Assembly: GCF_024436375.1 (NCBI RefSeq)
Contig: NZ_JAFMZM010000002.1
Span: 248,001 to 312,000 of the forward strand
Reading direction: 5' to 3'
Length of the DNA stretch: 64,000 bases
Source: Nocardioides astragali
Lineage (GTDB): Bacteria > Actinomycetota > Actinomycetes > Propionibacteriales > Nocardioidaceae
Shown: in pieces, positions 32,810 through 43,436 of the stretch
How the letters are laid out: every line of letters begins with the position of its first letter
How positions within the stretch are numbered: the stretch's first letter is position 1
Notes under the pieces: generated by a model
What the model saw: only the letters and a program-made list of their open reading frames with translations
What the model was told of the DNA's origin: nothing
The model's database searches: none
Translations under genes and position numbers: made by a program

Positions 32810-34378
32810 TCAATCAGCGGGCTTCCACGAAGGTACGTCGAAGTTTCCGTTCGCGTCGGACTCGCCGATGTCGACGCCCTTGGAGTAGAGGAAGCGCGGC
32901 GAGTAGGTGAGCGGGATGTACCACGCCTTCTCGGTCATGACCTCGTTGAACTGTCGCGCAGCTTCCTCGTATGTCGCGTCGTCGGCGGACTGCAGCTCGG
33001 CGTAGGCCTTCTCGAGGTCGGGGTCCTCCGACAGGAAGGGGTTGAGAACCGCGGAGAACGGGAGCTTGTAGAGGCGGTTGGAGTTGAGCGGCACGTCCCC
33101 CAGGATCGCCCACGACGCTGCGCCCAAGGGGTACTTCTTCGATGCGATGTCGGTGAAGAAGGTGGTCTCGGGTGCATTCTTGAGCTCCACGTTCACGCCG
33201 ATCTGGGCGAACTGGTCGACGGATGCGATCAAGGCGTTCTTTGACTCGACGTCATCGGAGTTCACCAGCATCGTGACCGAGAAGCCGTCCGCGTACCCCG
33301 CCTCGGCCATCAGCTTCTTGGCTTGCTCCACGTCATAGGTGTACTTCGACGGCAGATCCGGGTCGGCACCTACGTAGCCGGGCAGTCCGAACTGGTCGAG
33401 CGGCTCGGTCGCCGGCCCGACCGCCTTGGCGAGGTTCTCCCGGTCCAGAGCGAGCGCCATAGCGGTTCGCACGCGAACGTCGGCGAGCGGCTCGGACACC
33501 TCGCCGTCGCGGTCCCAGACAAAGATCCCAGCACCCCACGGGGCCATTTCGGTGACGTCGAAACCCTTGGACTCCGCCTGCGCGAGAAGCGCCTCCCCGC
33601 CCGTCCAGTCGACCTGGACCTCACCGGTCGCCAGTGCGTTGAACGCGGTGTTGGGGTCCCCGATGACTCGGAGAACGATCTTCTTCCAGTTCTGGCGGGA
33701 CTTTTCGAAGTAGTTCGGGTTGGGAGTGAAGGTGTAGTGGTCCCCGGGCTCGCTCTCGTCCGCAACGTAGATGTACGGCCCGGCGCCAAACATGTCCGTC
33801 TTGAGCTTCTCGGGATCCTTCAGTCCGGCTGCGCTGATGACAAGGCCGTTGTTGCACTGCGTGCTCGAGAAGAGAGACTCGAAGCCTCGGAACGGCTCCT
33901 CGTAGGTCACCTGCACCTGGCCCTCGCCCAAGGCCTTCACCGTCATGGGCTTGAGGTAGCCGTCATTCAGGCCAGGGGTGGACTTGTAGTAGTTCAGGGT
34001 GTCCACGACCGACTGAGCGGTCAGGTCGGTCCCGTCGGCGAACTTCACACCTTCCCTGATCGTCATCGTGAAGACGGTGTTGCCCTCTGAGTACTCCCAG
34101 GACTCCGCGATTCCGGGTGCGTAGTCGCCCGACTCCGAGATACGGATGAGCGGCTCGTAGGCAAGCTCAAACAGGGGGCTGGAGCAGTTCAGGGGAAGGT
34201 CGAAGCTCTCCGGCGTCCAGCCCGGGAGCGCGATCGTCAAGGTGTCGGACTTGGCCGACTCGGACGACGACGAGTTGCCTTCGCCTCCACATGCGGTCAG
34301 CAGTGCGACGCACATCGCAATCACCACCCAGGTTGTCCTGCGCCGACCGCTCGCGCGGTCTCGTGTCACTGCCAGCAT
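32810..34378 (-). CDS. ABC transporter substrate-binding lipoprotein, family 5
   Basis: A 522-residue extracellular binding protein. The N-terminus has basic residues, a hydrophobic core and the lipobox L-L-T-A-C with acylated C30, so it is membrane-anchored. The mature part is a family-5 (DppA/OppA) protein: F-E-L-A-Y-E-P-L near the start, F-A-D-G-T-D-L-T-A-Q-S-V-V-D-T-L, and R-T-A-M-A-L-A-L-D-R. The ATG at 34378 is preceded by AAGGAGA; upstream codons in the same frame have no such site. Family members bind peptides, opines, nickel or glycosides. With the island's enzymes a nitrogenous substrate is likely but not shown. Confidence 0.92.
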   Translation of the reverse strand: MLAVTRDRASGRRRTTWVVIAMCVALLTACGGEGNSSSSESAKSDTLTIALPGWTPESFDLPLNCSSPLFELAYEPLIRISESGDYAPGIAESWEYSEGNTVFTMTIREGVKFADGTDLTAQSVVDTLNYYKSTPGLNDGYLKPMTVKALGEGQVQVTYEEPFRGFESLFSSTQCNNGLVISAAGLKDPEKLKTDMFGAGPYIYVADESEPGDHYTFTPNPNYFEKSRQNWKKIVLRVIGDPNTAFNALATGEVQVDWTGGEALLAQAESKGFDVTEMAPWGAGIFVWDRDGEVSEPLADVRVRTAMALALDRENLAKAVGPATEPLDQFGLPGYVGADPDLPSKYTYDVEQAKKLMAEAGYADGFSVTMLVNSDDVESKNALIASVDQFAQIGVNVELKNAPETTFFTDIASKKYPLGAASWAILGDVPLNSNRLYKLPFSAVLNPFLSEDPDLEKAYAELQSADDATYEEAARQFNEVMTEKAWYIPLTYSPRFLYSKGVDIGESDANGNFDVPSWKPAD

Positions 34379-35178
34379 TGCGAGTCTCCTTCGAGGTGTG
34401 CGGGTTCGACCGCCGGTCCGAGAATGCTCAGTCCGGGTGCATGCGCCGAGGCTGCACGCCGGGAGGGCTCCGGCGACCTGGTCGGCATATGTCCGACGCC
34501 ACACAGCATGCGCGGGTGTGCGGTGGGTCACTACCATCACGGGATGGAATTGGAGTGGTCGACTTCCTACACGCGTCGGATGAAATCCGATGGTCGCGCC
34601 GAAGCCCAAGCAACACACAGCCGGCACGGCACTGATGTGCCCGAAGCGCGGCACTGAGCGGGAGATCAGGCGTCGGGTTTGGGGTTCTGACGAAGATGAA
34701 GCGGGGCGTCGAGCCGTCGAGGCAGCGGTTGTCACGGGACGAAGTCATCGCAGAGGTTGCTCGCAGGGTTCGACAGCCGTAGGAGGAATCGGCGTCCCTT
34801 CGGGGCGCTCGTGACGCGCTGGGTACCCGATCGTCGGTCGCACGCGTGTCTGGCACCAGCGTGAATCGACCAACGATGGCGGATCGTGCTTGCGCTTTTC
34901 ACAACCCCTCGTCTCAGCTGCTGAGGTTCGGCGACCTCCGTCGGCGGCGGGGGGCGGGACGGCCCGAATGCTGGACCCCTGGCGTCGCTGGGCTGAACAT
35001 GTTGAGGGCTTCACCTGCGCCTGGGATCGGACCCGCGACCGCTGTCAGGAGAAGGTAGGACTCATCACCTGTAGCAAACGCTGTCTGGCGACTTCGTCCG
35101 GTGTTCATGGTGGCAGGATCGTCGAGCAGGCATCCTGCCCGTACGTATGTCCGTGCCGAGGCGAAAGATGTGTGAACC
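34379..35178. other. 800-bp divergent intergenic region, no gene recognised
   Basis: The largest non-coding stretch. It separates the binding-protein gene (-) from the esterase gene (+) and must hold both promoters. Several open frames of 60-140 codons exist on both strands, but they have Arg/Ser/Pro-rich shadow composition, no ribosome binding sites and no motifs. The codon-position pattern is lost and the GC content falls. It may be the remains of a degraded gene. Confidence 0.5.
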
Positions 35179-36150
35179 ATGACAGGACCCCAAGGTGCCA
35201 CCGTCGAGATGCGTGCCGTTGACACAACCGATGCGCAGATGAGCGAGGAGGAGGAGTGGGCCCTCTTCTTCCAGCTGGACATCTCTGGGCAGGACAAGGC
35301 GGTCTATGTGCGGTCCTGGGACCGGACGTCCGACTACTCGCTGTCACCGGACTCGCTGCCTCAGGAGGGCGTCCCGGCGGGACAGCTGTTGAAGTTTCGC
35401 TGGACCAGTCATCTGGTGTACCCGGGCGTCGAACGTGACGTGTGGTTGTACCTCCCGCACGGGGTCGACGAGCACGACACCGTCAATCTGATCGTCTTTC
35501 AGGACGGGTCGTCCTACTTCGGCTTCCAGGTCAACGCCACTCATGTGCTGGACAATCTGATTCACCGCGGCGAGATCCCCATGACGGCTGCACTCTTCGT
35601 CAACCCCGGCGAGACCGGCCCCGGCTACCCCTTCTACGGGGGAGACGACAACAGGAGCATCGAGTACGACAGTGTCAACGGTGACTACGCCCGATTCGTG
35701 GTCGAGGAGTTGCTCCCGGTCGTCCGCACGCGCGTGAACCTCACGGATGACCCCGCCGGTCGAGCCATTTGCGGGATGTCCTCAGGGGGCGCCTGCGCAC
35801 TCACCGCGGCGTTCCACCGCCCCCAAGACTTCGGTGTGGTCATCTCTCACTGCGGCAGCTTCATCGCCATCCGTGGGGCCAACCAGCTGCCAGCCATGAT
35901 TCGCCAGACGCCGCGCAAGCCCATACGGGTGTGGCACCAGACAGGCTCAAGGGACGTGGACGCCATCTTCGGCAGCATTCCGCTCGCGAACCAGGACCTC
36001 GCCTCAGCCCTTGCCTACCGCCGCTACGACTCGAAGTTCGAGTTCGGGAACGGGGGACACTCCCTCCGGCACGCTGGCGCCGTGTTTCCCGAGACCCTCA
36101 GGTGGGTCTTCCGGGATCAGCCGGTCGACCAGGCACCGATCTCGCGATGA
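35179..36150 (+). CDS. Esterase, alpha/beta hydrolase of the enterochelin-esterase/esterase-D type
   Basis: A 323-residue hydrolase. The nucleophile elbow is G-M-S-S-G-G, with a D near A-I-F-G and the likely catalytic histidine in G-N-G-G-H-S near the C-terminus. V-Y-L-P-H-G-V-D-E-H-like strand and V-F-Q-D-G-S-S-Y-F-G (oxyanion region) fit the putative-esterase (Fes/XynZ) family. No signal peptide is seen. It may release an ester-bound substrate for the pathway. The start is the ATG at 35179; in-frame ATGs at 35209 and 35239 are alternatives. Confidence 0.8.
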   Translation: MTGPQGATVEMRAVDTTDAQMSEEEEWALFFQLDISGQDKAVYVRSWDRTSDYSLSPDSLPQEGVPAGQLLKFRWTSHLVYPGVERDVWLYLPHGVDEHDTVNLIVFQDGSSYFGFQVNATHVLDNLIHRGEIPMTAALFVNPGETGPGYPFYGGDDNRSIEYDSVNGDYARFVVEELLPVVRTRVNLTDDPAGRAICGMSSGGACALTAAFHRPQDFGVVISHCGSFIAIRGANQLPAMIRQTPRKPIRVWHQTGSRDVDAIFGSIPLANQDLASALAYRRYDSKFEFGNGGHSLRHAGAVFPETLRWVFRDQPVDQAPISR

Positions 36151-36251
36151 CCCACGCTCGCCCTGCAGAGCCTCTCGATCTTCTTCGACACGAGTAGTAA
36201 ATCTCGGGTCGAGTCTTCTGCCGGTGTCGGTAGTCCTGCGCCAAGTTCTGA

Positions 36252-37370
<1,119 letters not shown>

Positions 37371-37395
37371 CCCCGACACCCAGAACCATCGGGGC

Positions 37396-37411
37396 GGCCC
37401 CCACCGGGGCC
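37396..37411 (+). terminator. Hairpin after ilvC
   Basis: GGCCCC-cacc-GGGGCC followed by TTG, 25 bases after the ilvC stop. The stem is short but fully GC. It marks the end of the solitary ilvC transcript before the hydrolase gene. Confidence 0.5.
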
Positions 37412-37445
37412 TTGCAGCGAGACCATGCAGGAAGGGTGAGAGTGG

Positions 37446-39128
37446 ATGTCTGGCGCTTGCATCGAGTACGACGTTCCGGTCGAGATGCGTGATGGGACTG
37501 TCCTCCGGGCGGATGTCTACAAGCCTGCGGGAGACGGCCCGTGGCCGGTCATCGTGGCGAGGACTCCGTACGACAAGTCTGATCCATATGTGACCATGCT
37601 GCTCGATCCGCTTCTTGCGGTCAGGCACGGCTTGATCGCAGTGATCCAGGACGTGCGTGGGCGTTATGCGTCCGAAGGAGAGCTTTTCGTCCCGCTCGCC
37701 TCGGAGGCACAGGACGGCGCTGACACAGTCGGGTGGGCCGCCCGGATGGAGGGTTCGACAGGCCGAGTCGGCATGTGGGGACCGAGCTACTTGGGCAACG
37801 TCCAGTGGCAGGCCGCAGCTCAGCGCCCGCCAGCACTGGGCGCGATCGCCCCGTCTATCACTTTTCGCACTGCAGAGGGGCTCACCACTCGAGGGGGCGC
37901 GCGTGAGCTTGGCCTCTGCCGGCCTTGGAGCGTCTATGCCGGCTTCGACGCGCTCATGCGCCGGCACACGGATGACGCCGAGGCGTCGGAGCGCGCCCTC
38001 GGCGAGCTCATCGCGGCGGCCGATGGGCTGCCCGGGCCTACCTACGACGAGCTGCCGACAGGAACAACCGCTGAGACGGACCCACTTGTTGCTCGGTTGG
38101 GATTGCCGACCTTTGATGTGGCCGCCGCCGATGTGTCGCATCACCAGTCGAGCGTCGAGGTGCCAGTGCTGAACATGGGCGGCTGGTTCGACGTGTTCCT
38201 GCAGGGCACCATCGACAACTTCGTCCACGGCGGACCCGAGGATCGTCTGGTCATCGGACCCTGGAACCACATGTCGTCCTCGCCCCAGCAGGGCGAGCTG
38301 AACTTCGGCACTGCTGGCAGCGGCGCGGGGGTGGACCTGGGGCCCTCGCTGGCGAGCCTGACGTTCGACTGGCTGCACGCGCGGCTCGTGGACCAGCCGA
38401 GCGAGGATCAGCCGAGCGAGGACCAGCCGAGCGAGGACCAGCCGAGCGAGGACCAGCATCGAGTCAAGATCTTCACGATGGGTGCCAACCGCTGGCGCGC
38501 AGAGCCTGATTGGCCGCTGGAGCGCGCCAGGGACACGCGGTTCTACCTGGTACAGAGCGGTCTCAGCGGCGAGGTCCCCTCCGGTCAGAGTGGTGAGGAA
38601 TCCTTCACGTACGACCCTGCCGACCCGGTGCGGACTATGGGTGGGTGCACGCTGCTCGAGCACCCGCCCGCGGGGACCTTCGACCAGTCGGGCATCGAGT
38701 CCCGTGACGATGTCCTGGTGTTCACGTCCGACCCTCTGTCAGAGGCTGTCGAGGTCACCGGGCGGGTCACGGCGACGATCCTGGTCTCCACAGATGTTTC
38801 AACGACTGACTGGGTCGTCCGCGTGTGTGACGTACATCCGGACGGCGCCTCCTACAACGTCTGCGACGGAATCACCCGTGTGGCGGCGGTGCCCGGCGAG
38901 GTCCGCTCCGTCGAGGTGGACCTGTGGTCGACGAGCATGCTGTTCAAGAAGGGCCATCGCATCCGTGTTGACGTGACGTCCAGCTCGTTCCCCCGCTGGG
39001 ACCGCAACCTGAACACGCTGGACGGTCCCACCACGGGTGAGATGAGGGTGGCCATGCAAACAGTGCACCTGGGTAGCGGCTCTTACGTCACGCTGCCGAT
39101 CATCCCCGTTGCTGAAGACGTCTTGTAG
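37446..39128 (+). CDS. CocE/NonD-family (X-Pro dipeptidyl-peptidase-type) hydrolase
   Basis: A 560-residue serine hydrolase. Y-D-V-P-V-E-M-R-D-G-T at the start and R-T-P-Y-D-K-S-D-P-Y lead to the nucleophile elbow G-P-S-Y-L-G; G-P-W-N-H-M holds the catalytic histidine. The C-terminal third is the jelly-roll domain with S-S-S-F-P-R-W-D-R-N. The family includes cocaine esterase and acyl or peptide hydrolases. Between the two parts an acidic D-Q-P-S-E repeat (38391-38456) is inserted. AGGAAGGGTGAG precedes the ATG. Substrate unknown. Confidence 0.87.
   Translation: MSGACIEYDVPVEMRDGTVLRADVYKPAGDGPWPVIVARTPYDKSDPYVTMLLDPLLAVRHGLIAVIQDVRGRYASEGELFVPLASEAQDGADTVGWAARMEGSTGRVGMWGPSYLGNVQWQAAAQRPPALGAIAPSITFRTAEGLTTRGGARELGLCRPWSVYAGFDALMRRHTDDAEASERALGELIAAADGLPGPTYDELPTGTTAETDPLVARLGLPTFDVAAADVSHHQSSVEVPVLNMGGWFDVFLQGTIDNFVHGGPEDRLVIGPWNHMSSSPQQGELNFGTAGSGAGVDLGPSLASLTFDWLHARLVDQPSEDQPSEDQPSEDQPSEDQHRVKIFTMGANRWRAEPDWPLERARDTRFYLVQSGLSGEVPSGQSGEESFTYDPADPVRTMGGCTLLEHPPAGTFDQSGIESRDDVLVFTSDPLSEAVEVTGRVTATILVSTDVSTTDWVVRVCDVHPDGASYNVCDGITRVAAVPGEVRSVEVDLWSTSMLFKKGHRIRVDVTSSSFPRWDRNLNTLDGPTTGEMRVAMQTVHLGSGSYVTLPIIPVAEDVL
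38391..38456 (+). repeat. 15-bp in-frame tandem repeat in the CocE-type gene
   Basis: The unit GACCAGCCGAGCGAG occurs four times, with one C-to-T change in copy 2, followed by a partial copy. It encodes repeated D-Q-P-S-E and stays in frame. The near-identity of the units points to recent slippage. Confidence 0.9.
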
Positions 39129-39379
39129 TTCGGGGCTACCGTGCCGCTTTTCAGTCCGGCTCTTGGTAGATCGTCCGAAGTCGCTCATCCCGGATAGGGA
39201 GGTCAACAGTTCCCTCGCGTCGACTGTCCGGCGATGATGTGAGTGCAGTCCGGGTTGAGGCGCGGTGGTCGCCTCCATCAGTCCACGCGCCGATTCTCGG
39301 ATGGTGAGGTGACAGCCGTGGAGTGGCCTATCGCAGCCTTCGAGGGTTCGGACGCGGAAACGCCAACAGGTAGGACGTA

Positions 39380-42262
39380 GTGGCCGAAACACTTGGGGAG
39401 CGCGGAGACACCGTCGGAGCCCTCGCCCAGATGCGCCGGGATGGGGTCGTCGTCGACGACAGCTCCCTCACGGGATCCCTCTACTCCTCAGACGCCTCCG
39501 TCTATCGACTCGTGCCGGCAGGGGTGGCCTTCCCGCGAACGGCGGACGAAGTTGAAACAATCGTGCGCGCCTGTCGCGATCACGATGTCCCACTCACCAG
39601 TCGAGGTGCAGGAACATCGATTGCCGGCAACGCGATCGGCACAGGCATCATCATCGACCACAGCAAGCACCTGAACTCGGTGTTGAGCATTGACACTGAA
39701 CAGCGGTCGGCTCGTGTCCAGCCAGGTGTCGCCCACGCAACTCTTCAACGCCACGCGGCCGTTCACGACCTCAGGTTCGGTCCCGATCCGTCGTCGCACA
39801 CCCGGTGCACGATCGGGGGAATGATCGGCAACAACGCGTGTGGGTCGCGAGCTCTGGGATACGGGAGAACCAGTGACAACGTTCGCGGGCTCCACGTTCT
39901 GACCGCGTCCGGTGAGCACATCCGCACCGGAACCCTCGCCTCGCCCGAACACTCGAACTCCCGGACGCTGGATGAGTTGCGCGACACCGTCGCCGGTTCC
40001 TTGGCGACGATCCGAACCGAGTTCGGACAGTTCGGCCGGCAAGTCTCCGGATACTCGCTCGAGCACCTGTTGCCCGAGAACGGCTTCGACGTCACCAAGG
40101 CGCTGGTCGGGACAGAGGGAACTCTCGGTGTCATCCTGGAAGCCGATGTACGCCTCGTTCGAGATGCGCCCCATCGAGTCATGATCGTCCTCGGCTTCAC
40201 CGACATGATCGCCGCCGCGCACGCGGTCCCGCACATCCTGCCGTTCTCCCCGATTGCGTGCGAAGGGCTCGATCGTCGGATCACCGACGTCGTCGCCGCC
40301 ACACGTGGTCCCGCAGCCGTGCCCGAACTCCCCGCCGGGGGCGGCTGGTTGTTCGTGGAGCTCGCCGGCGACAACCTCGACGAGCTTCTCGCATCCGCAG
40401 GTGCCGTCCGGGCCGCGAGCGGAGCACTCGACGGGCGACTCGTTCGCCTGCCTGCAGAGAACGCGGCTCTGTGGAAGATTCGCGAGGACGGGTCCGGTCT
40501 GGTGGCGCGCACGCCGAGTGGGCGGCCCGCACACGCCGGGTGGGAGGACGCGGCGGTGCCGCCCAGCCGTCTCGCCGCTTACCTCACCGAGTTCGAGGCG
40601 CTCCTGAGGAGCTACCGCTTCCATGGCGTGCCTTACGGACACTTCGGGGACGGATGTGTCCACGTCCGTATCGACTTCGATCTCGACGACGACTCAGGCA
40701 GGCAGCGTTTTCGGGACTTTCTCGGGGATGCGGCTCGCCTCGTCGCGGCCCACGGGGGATCCATCTCGGGCGAGCACGGCGACGGCCGAGCTCGAGGCGA
40801 CCTTCTCCAGTACATGTACTCGAAGGACGCCATCGACCTCTTTCGTGAGGTCAAGAGGGTCTTTGACCCCACAAGCCTTCTCAACCCGGGCGTCATCGTC
40901 GAACCCGCCGCTGCGACCGCGGACGTTCGCTACACGACACCATCGACCAAGCCGCGCACACTCGAATTTCTCTACCCGCACGATGCGCAAGATCTGTTCG
41001 GCGCTGTCCATCGATGCACGGGTGTCGGACGATGTGTCGCTCCGAACCCGGGCAATGGCGTCATGTGCCCGTCATTCCAAGCGACCCACGACGAGAAGGA
41101 CTCGACTCGTGGACGGGCCCGGGTGCTACAGGACGCCATGGCGGGACATCTCGGACCGGACGGTCTCCGGTCGCCCGAGGTCCACGAGGCGCTGGATCTG
41201 TGCTTGGCCTGCAAAGGATGCAAGTCGGACTGCCCGACCGGCGTCGACATGGCCACGTACAAGTCTGAGGTTCTCCACAAGAAGTACCGGCGTCGTCTGC
41301 GTCCGAGGAGCCACTACTCCTTGGGTCGCCTCCCGACGTGGCTCAAGCTCGCTCATCATGTCCCGTGGCTGTTCAACCGGGTGGGTAACGCAGACATGTT
41401 GCGAAAGCCGCTCGCGTGGACCGCCGGGATCGACAGCCGTAGGGACATCCCGCAGATCGCCACTCGCGCGCGCCGCAAACATTGGCGATCCTCGGTCGTC
41501 GGTGCGGCCGACTCGGTGTCTCGGATCGGGGCCACCTCGACAGAGCCCGACAAGTCGGTCGTCCTCTTCGTCGACACGTTCACCGACAACTTCAGTCCTC
41601 AGATCGCCGAGGCGATCATTGAAGTCCTCACGGACGCCGGTTACCGGGTGCATCTCCCTACACGATCGTTGTGCTGTGGGCTGACATGGATCTCAACCGG
41701 TCAGTTGGATGGCGCGCGACGGCAGCTGGAGCGGACCATGCATGGCCTTCTGCCGTATGTGTCAGGCGGAATGAAGGTGGTTGGCATCGAACCGTCGTGC
41801 ACGGCAACCCTCAGATCCGACCTCACGGAGCTCGTAGACAGCCCGGAGGCGCTGTTGGTGGCGGAGTCAGTCGTCACGTTGGCTGAGCTGCTCACGGCAG
41901 ACTCCGACTACCTTCCTCCCGACCTGTCCGCGGTGGAGGTCCTCGCGCAACCGCACTGCCACCACCACGCCGTCATGGGGTGGGACACCGATCGGGCCCT
42001 ACTCGAACGAGGCGGCGCTCGCGTACGAACCGTGGGCGGCTGCTGCGGCCTGGCGGGCAACTTCGGGGCCGAGCGTGGGCACTACGACATATCCCTGGCA
42101 GTCGCCGAGACACAACTACTGCCGGCCCTGCGTGACGCGAGCGCAGACACGGTTTTTCTGGCCGACGGGTTCTCCTGTCGGACACAGCTGGAAGCCGTCT
42201 CGACGACGCGGGGACTGCACTTGGCGGAAGTCTTGCGACGGGGCGAACCCGCAGGCCTCTGA
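39380..42262 (+). CDS. FAD-linked oxidase fused to Fe-S/CCG domains (D-lactate/glycolate dehydrogenase type)
   Basis: A 960-residue membrane-associated dehydrogenase. Residues ~35-500 are the PCMH FAD domain and cap (R-G-A-G-T-S-I-A-G-N, I-G-G-M-I-G-N-N-A-C-G, G-T-E-G-T-L-G-V-I, and G-E-H-G-D-G-R-A-R-G). Around 525-640 is a two-cluster ferredoxin part with C-T-G-V-G-R-C...C-P and C-L-A-C-K-G-C-K-S-D-C-P. The last third has CCG-type segments L-C-C-G-L and G-C-C-G-L-A-G-N-F-G. The architecture is that of Dld-II/GlcDF fusions that oxidise 2-hydroxyacids and pass electrons to quinone. The start is a GTG preceded by TAGGAC. Confidence 0.9.
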   Translation: MAETLGERGDTVGALAQMRRDGVVVDDSSLTGSLYSSDASVYRLVPAGVAFPRTADEVETIVRACRDHDVPLTSRGAGTSIAGNAIGTGIIIDHSKHLNSVLSIDTEQRSARVQPGVAHATLQRHAAVHDLRFGPDPSSHTRCTIGGMIGNNACGSRALGYGRTSDNVRGLHVLTASGEHIRTGTLASPEHSNSRTLDELRDTVAGSLATIRTEFGQFGRQVSGYSLEHLLPENGFDVTKALVGTEGTLGVILEADVRLVRDAPHRVMIVLGFTDMIAAAHAVPHILPFSPIACEGLDRRITDVVAATRGPAAVPELPAGGGWLFVELAGDNLDELLASAGAVRAASGALDGRLVRLPAENAALWKIREDGSGLVARTPSGRPAHAGWEDAAVPPSRLAAYLTEFEALLRSYRFHGVPYGHFGDGCVHVRIDFDLDDDSGRQRFRDFLGDAARLVAAHGGSISGEHGDGRARGDLLQYMYSKDAIDLFREVKRVFDPTSLLNPGVIVEPAAATADVRYTTPSTKPRTLEFLYPHDAQDLFGAVHRCTGVGRCVAPNPGNGVMCPSFQATHDEKDSTRGRARVLQDAMAGHLGPDGLRSPEVHEALDLCLACKGCKSDCPTGVDMATYKSEVLHKKYRRRLRPRSHYSLGRLPTWLKLAHHVPWLFNRVGNADMLRKPLAWTAGIDSRRDIPQIATRARRKHWRSSVVGAADSVSRIGATSTEPDKSVVLFVDTFTDNFSPQIAEAIIEVLTDAGYRVHLPTRSLCCGLTWISTGQLDGARRQLERTMHGLLPYVSGGMKVVGIEPSCTATLRSDLTELVDSPEALLVAESVVTLAELLTADSDYLPPDLSAVEVLAQPHCHHHAVMGWDTDRALLERGGARVRTVGGCCGLAGNFGAERGHYDISLAVAETQLLPALRDASADTVFLADGFSCRTQLEAVSTTRGLHLAEVLRRGEPAGL

Positions 42263-42292
42263 CACGCGCTGACGATCAGGGCGTCGTGTCCA

Positions 42293-42310
42293 GCTTCGCG
42301 GGAGCGAAGC
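42293..42310 (+). terminator. Hairpin after the FAD/Fe-S dehydrogenase gene
   Basis: GCTTCGC-ggga-GCGAAGC, a 7-bp perfect stem with a GNRA-like GGGA loop, lies 30 bases after the stop. It probably ends that transcript ahead of the MarR-controlled unit. Confidence 0.5.
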
Positions 42311-42382
42311 GGTTCTGGCCGGGGGTACGGGTCGATGTGCGCGTGCTCCAGGCGGCGTTGGGCTCTCATCTGGCCGAATACT

Positions 42383-42426
42383 TGGCTAGCCACACGATTG
42401 TGTTAACCTTAGTAGGTGGCCAGCCA
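42383..42426 (+). promoter_or_regulatory. Paired palindromic operator candidates of the MarR unit
   Basis: TGGCTAGCCA (42383-42392) is a perfect 10-bp palindrome and TGGCCAGCCA (42417-42426) is a near copy; both are followed by CAC. They are 34 bp apart and flank ACAC-gatt-GTGT-taac, which is likely to contain the promoter. The first gene starts 31 bases later. The layout suits repression by the MarR protein encoded at the end of the operon. Confidence 0.5.
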
Positions 42427-42457
42427 CACAAACGTAAGCTCAAGGGATGGAGTGACT

Positions 42458-43363
42458 ATGAGGGCAATAGTTTTCGACCGGTTCGGTGGCACGGAGGTGC
42501 TGCGGGAGGCAGACGTCGAGGTTCCGCAGCCCGGCCCGGGGCAGGTCCGGGTCCGGGTGAAGGCGGCCGGGCTGAACGCCGTGGACGGCAAGATCCGCTC
42601 CGGGATGATGGAGGCCGTACGCCCCACCCCGTTGCCTGCCGTTCCGGGTGGCGAGCTCGCCGGCGTGGTGGACGCCCTGGGTGAAGGGGTGACCGGTCTG
42701 CAGGTGGGCGATGAGGTGCTGGGGTGGTCGGACACGGGCGCGTACGCCGAGTACGCCCTGGCCACCCGCGTGGTGACCAAGCCCGCCGATCTGGAGTGGC
42801 AGGACGCGGCTGCGCTGCCAGTGGCGAGCGAGACCACCGAGCGCGTCCTCGACCTGCTGGGTGTCGTCGCAGGCGAGACCGTGCTGATGCACGGCGCGTC
42901 CGGAGCCGTCGGCACCCTCGCCGTCCAGCTGGCCACCGCCCGCGGAGCACGAGTCATCGCCACCGCCGGCCCCACCAACCAGGACTACCTCACCGCGCTC
43001 GGCGCCACCGCGACCACCTACGGCGAGGGTCTCGTCGAGCGGGTGAGGGCACTCGCCCCCGACGGGGTGGACGCGGTGTTCGACCTCGCCGGGAAGGGGG
43101 CGCTGGAGGACTCCATCACCCTGCGAGGGGGCGCCGAGCGCATCGTCACCATCGCCGACTTGAACGCCCAGCGGCTCGGCGTCACGTTCGCCCGGGGATC
43201 CGGCGGTGCCTCGACGGAGCGCCTGGCCGCCGTGGCCCACGAGGTGGCGACCGGCACGCTCGCCACCACCGTCACCGCCTACCCGCTCGACCAGGCCGCC
43301 GCAGCGCAGCACGTCAGCGACGCCGGGCACGTGCGCGGCAAGCTCGTGCTCACCGTCGACTGA
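42458..43363 (+). CDS. Quinone oxidoreductase-like protein, zinc-free MDR family
   Basis: A 301-residue NADPH-dependent reductase. The N-terminus F-D-R-F-G-G-T-E-V-L is typical of quinone oxidoreductases; A-A-G-L-N-A-V-D follows. The cofactor motif is H-G-A-S-G-A-V-G-T-L-A. No structural-zinc Cys cluster is present. The ATG at 42458 follows GGGATGGAG; an upstream ATG at 42416 overlaps the operator. It probably reduces quinones or reactive carbonyls and is co-transcribed with an old yellow enzyme and MarR. Confidence 0.85.
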   Translation: MRAIVFDRFGGTEVLREADVEVPQPGPGQVRVRVKAAGLNAVDGKIRSGMMEAVRPTPLPAVPGGELAGVVDALGEGVTGLQVGDEVLGWSDTGAYAEYALATRVVTKPADLEWQDAAALPVASETTERVLDLLGVVAGETVLMHGASGAVGTLAVQLATARGARVIATAGPTNQDYLTALGATATTYGEGLVERVRALAPDGVDAVFDLAGKGALEDSITLRGGAERIVTIADLNAQRLGVTFARGSGGASTERLAAVAHEVATGTLATTVTAYPLDQAAAAQHVSDAGHVRGKLVLTVD

Positions 43364-43436
43364 CCGTGCCCACCGAGATCCACCTACCCATTGTTCCGGT
43401 GGCCACCCGGTCATCGCCGTACCCAAGGACCACAAC

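Noticed and set aside
35017..35052. GGGATCGGACCCGCGACC, similar to the antisense of a tRNA 3' end
   Set aside because: The T-loop would be TCCGATC instead of TTCRANY and no anticodon arm was found upstream on that strand.
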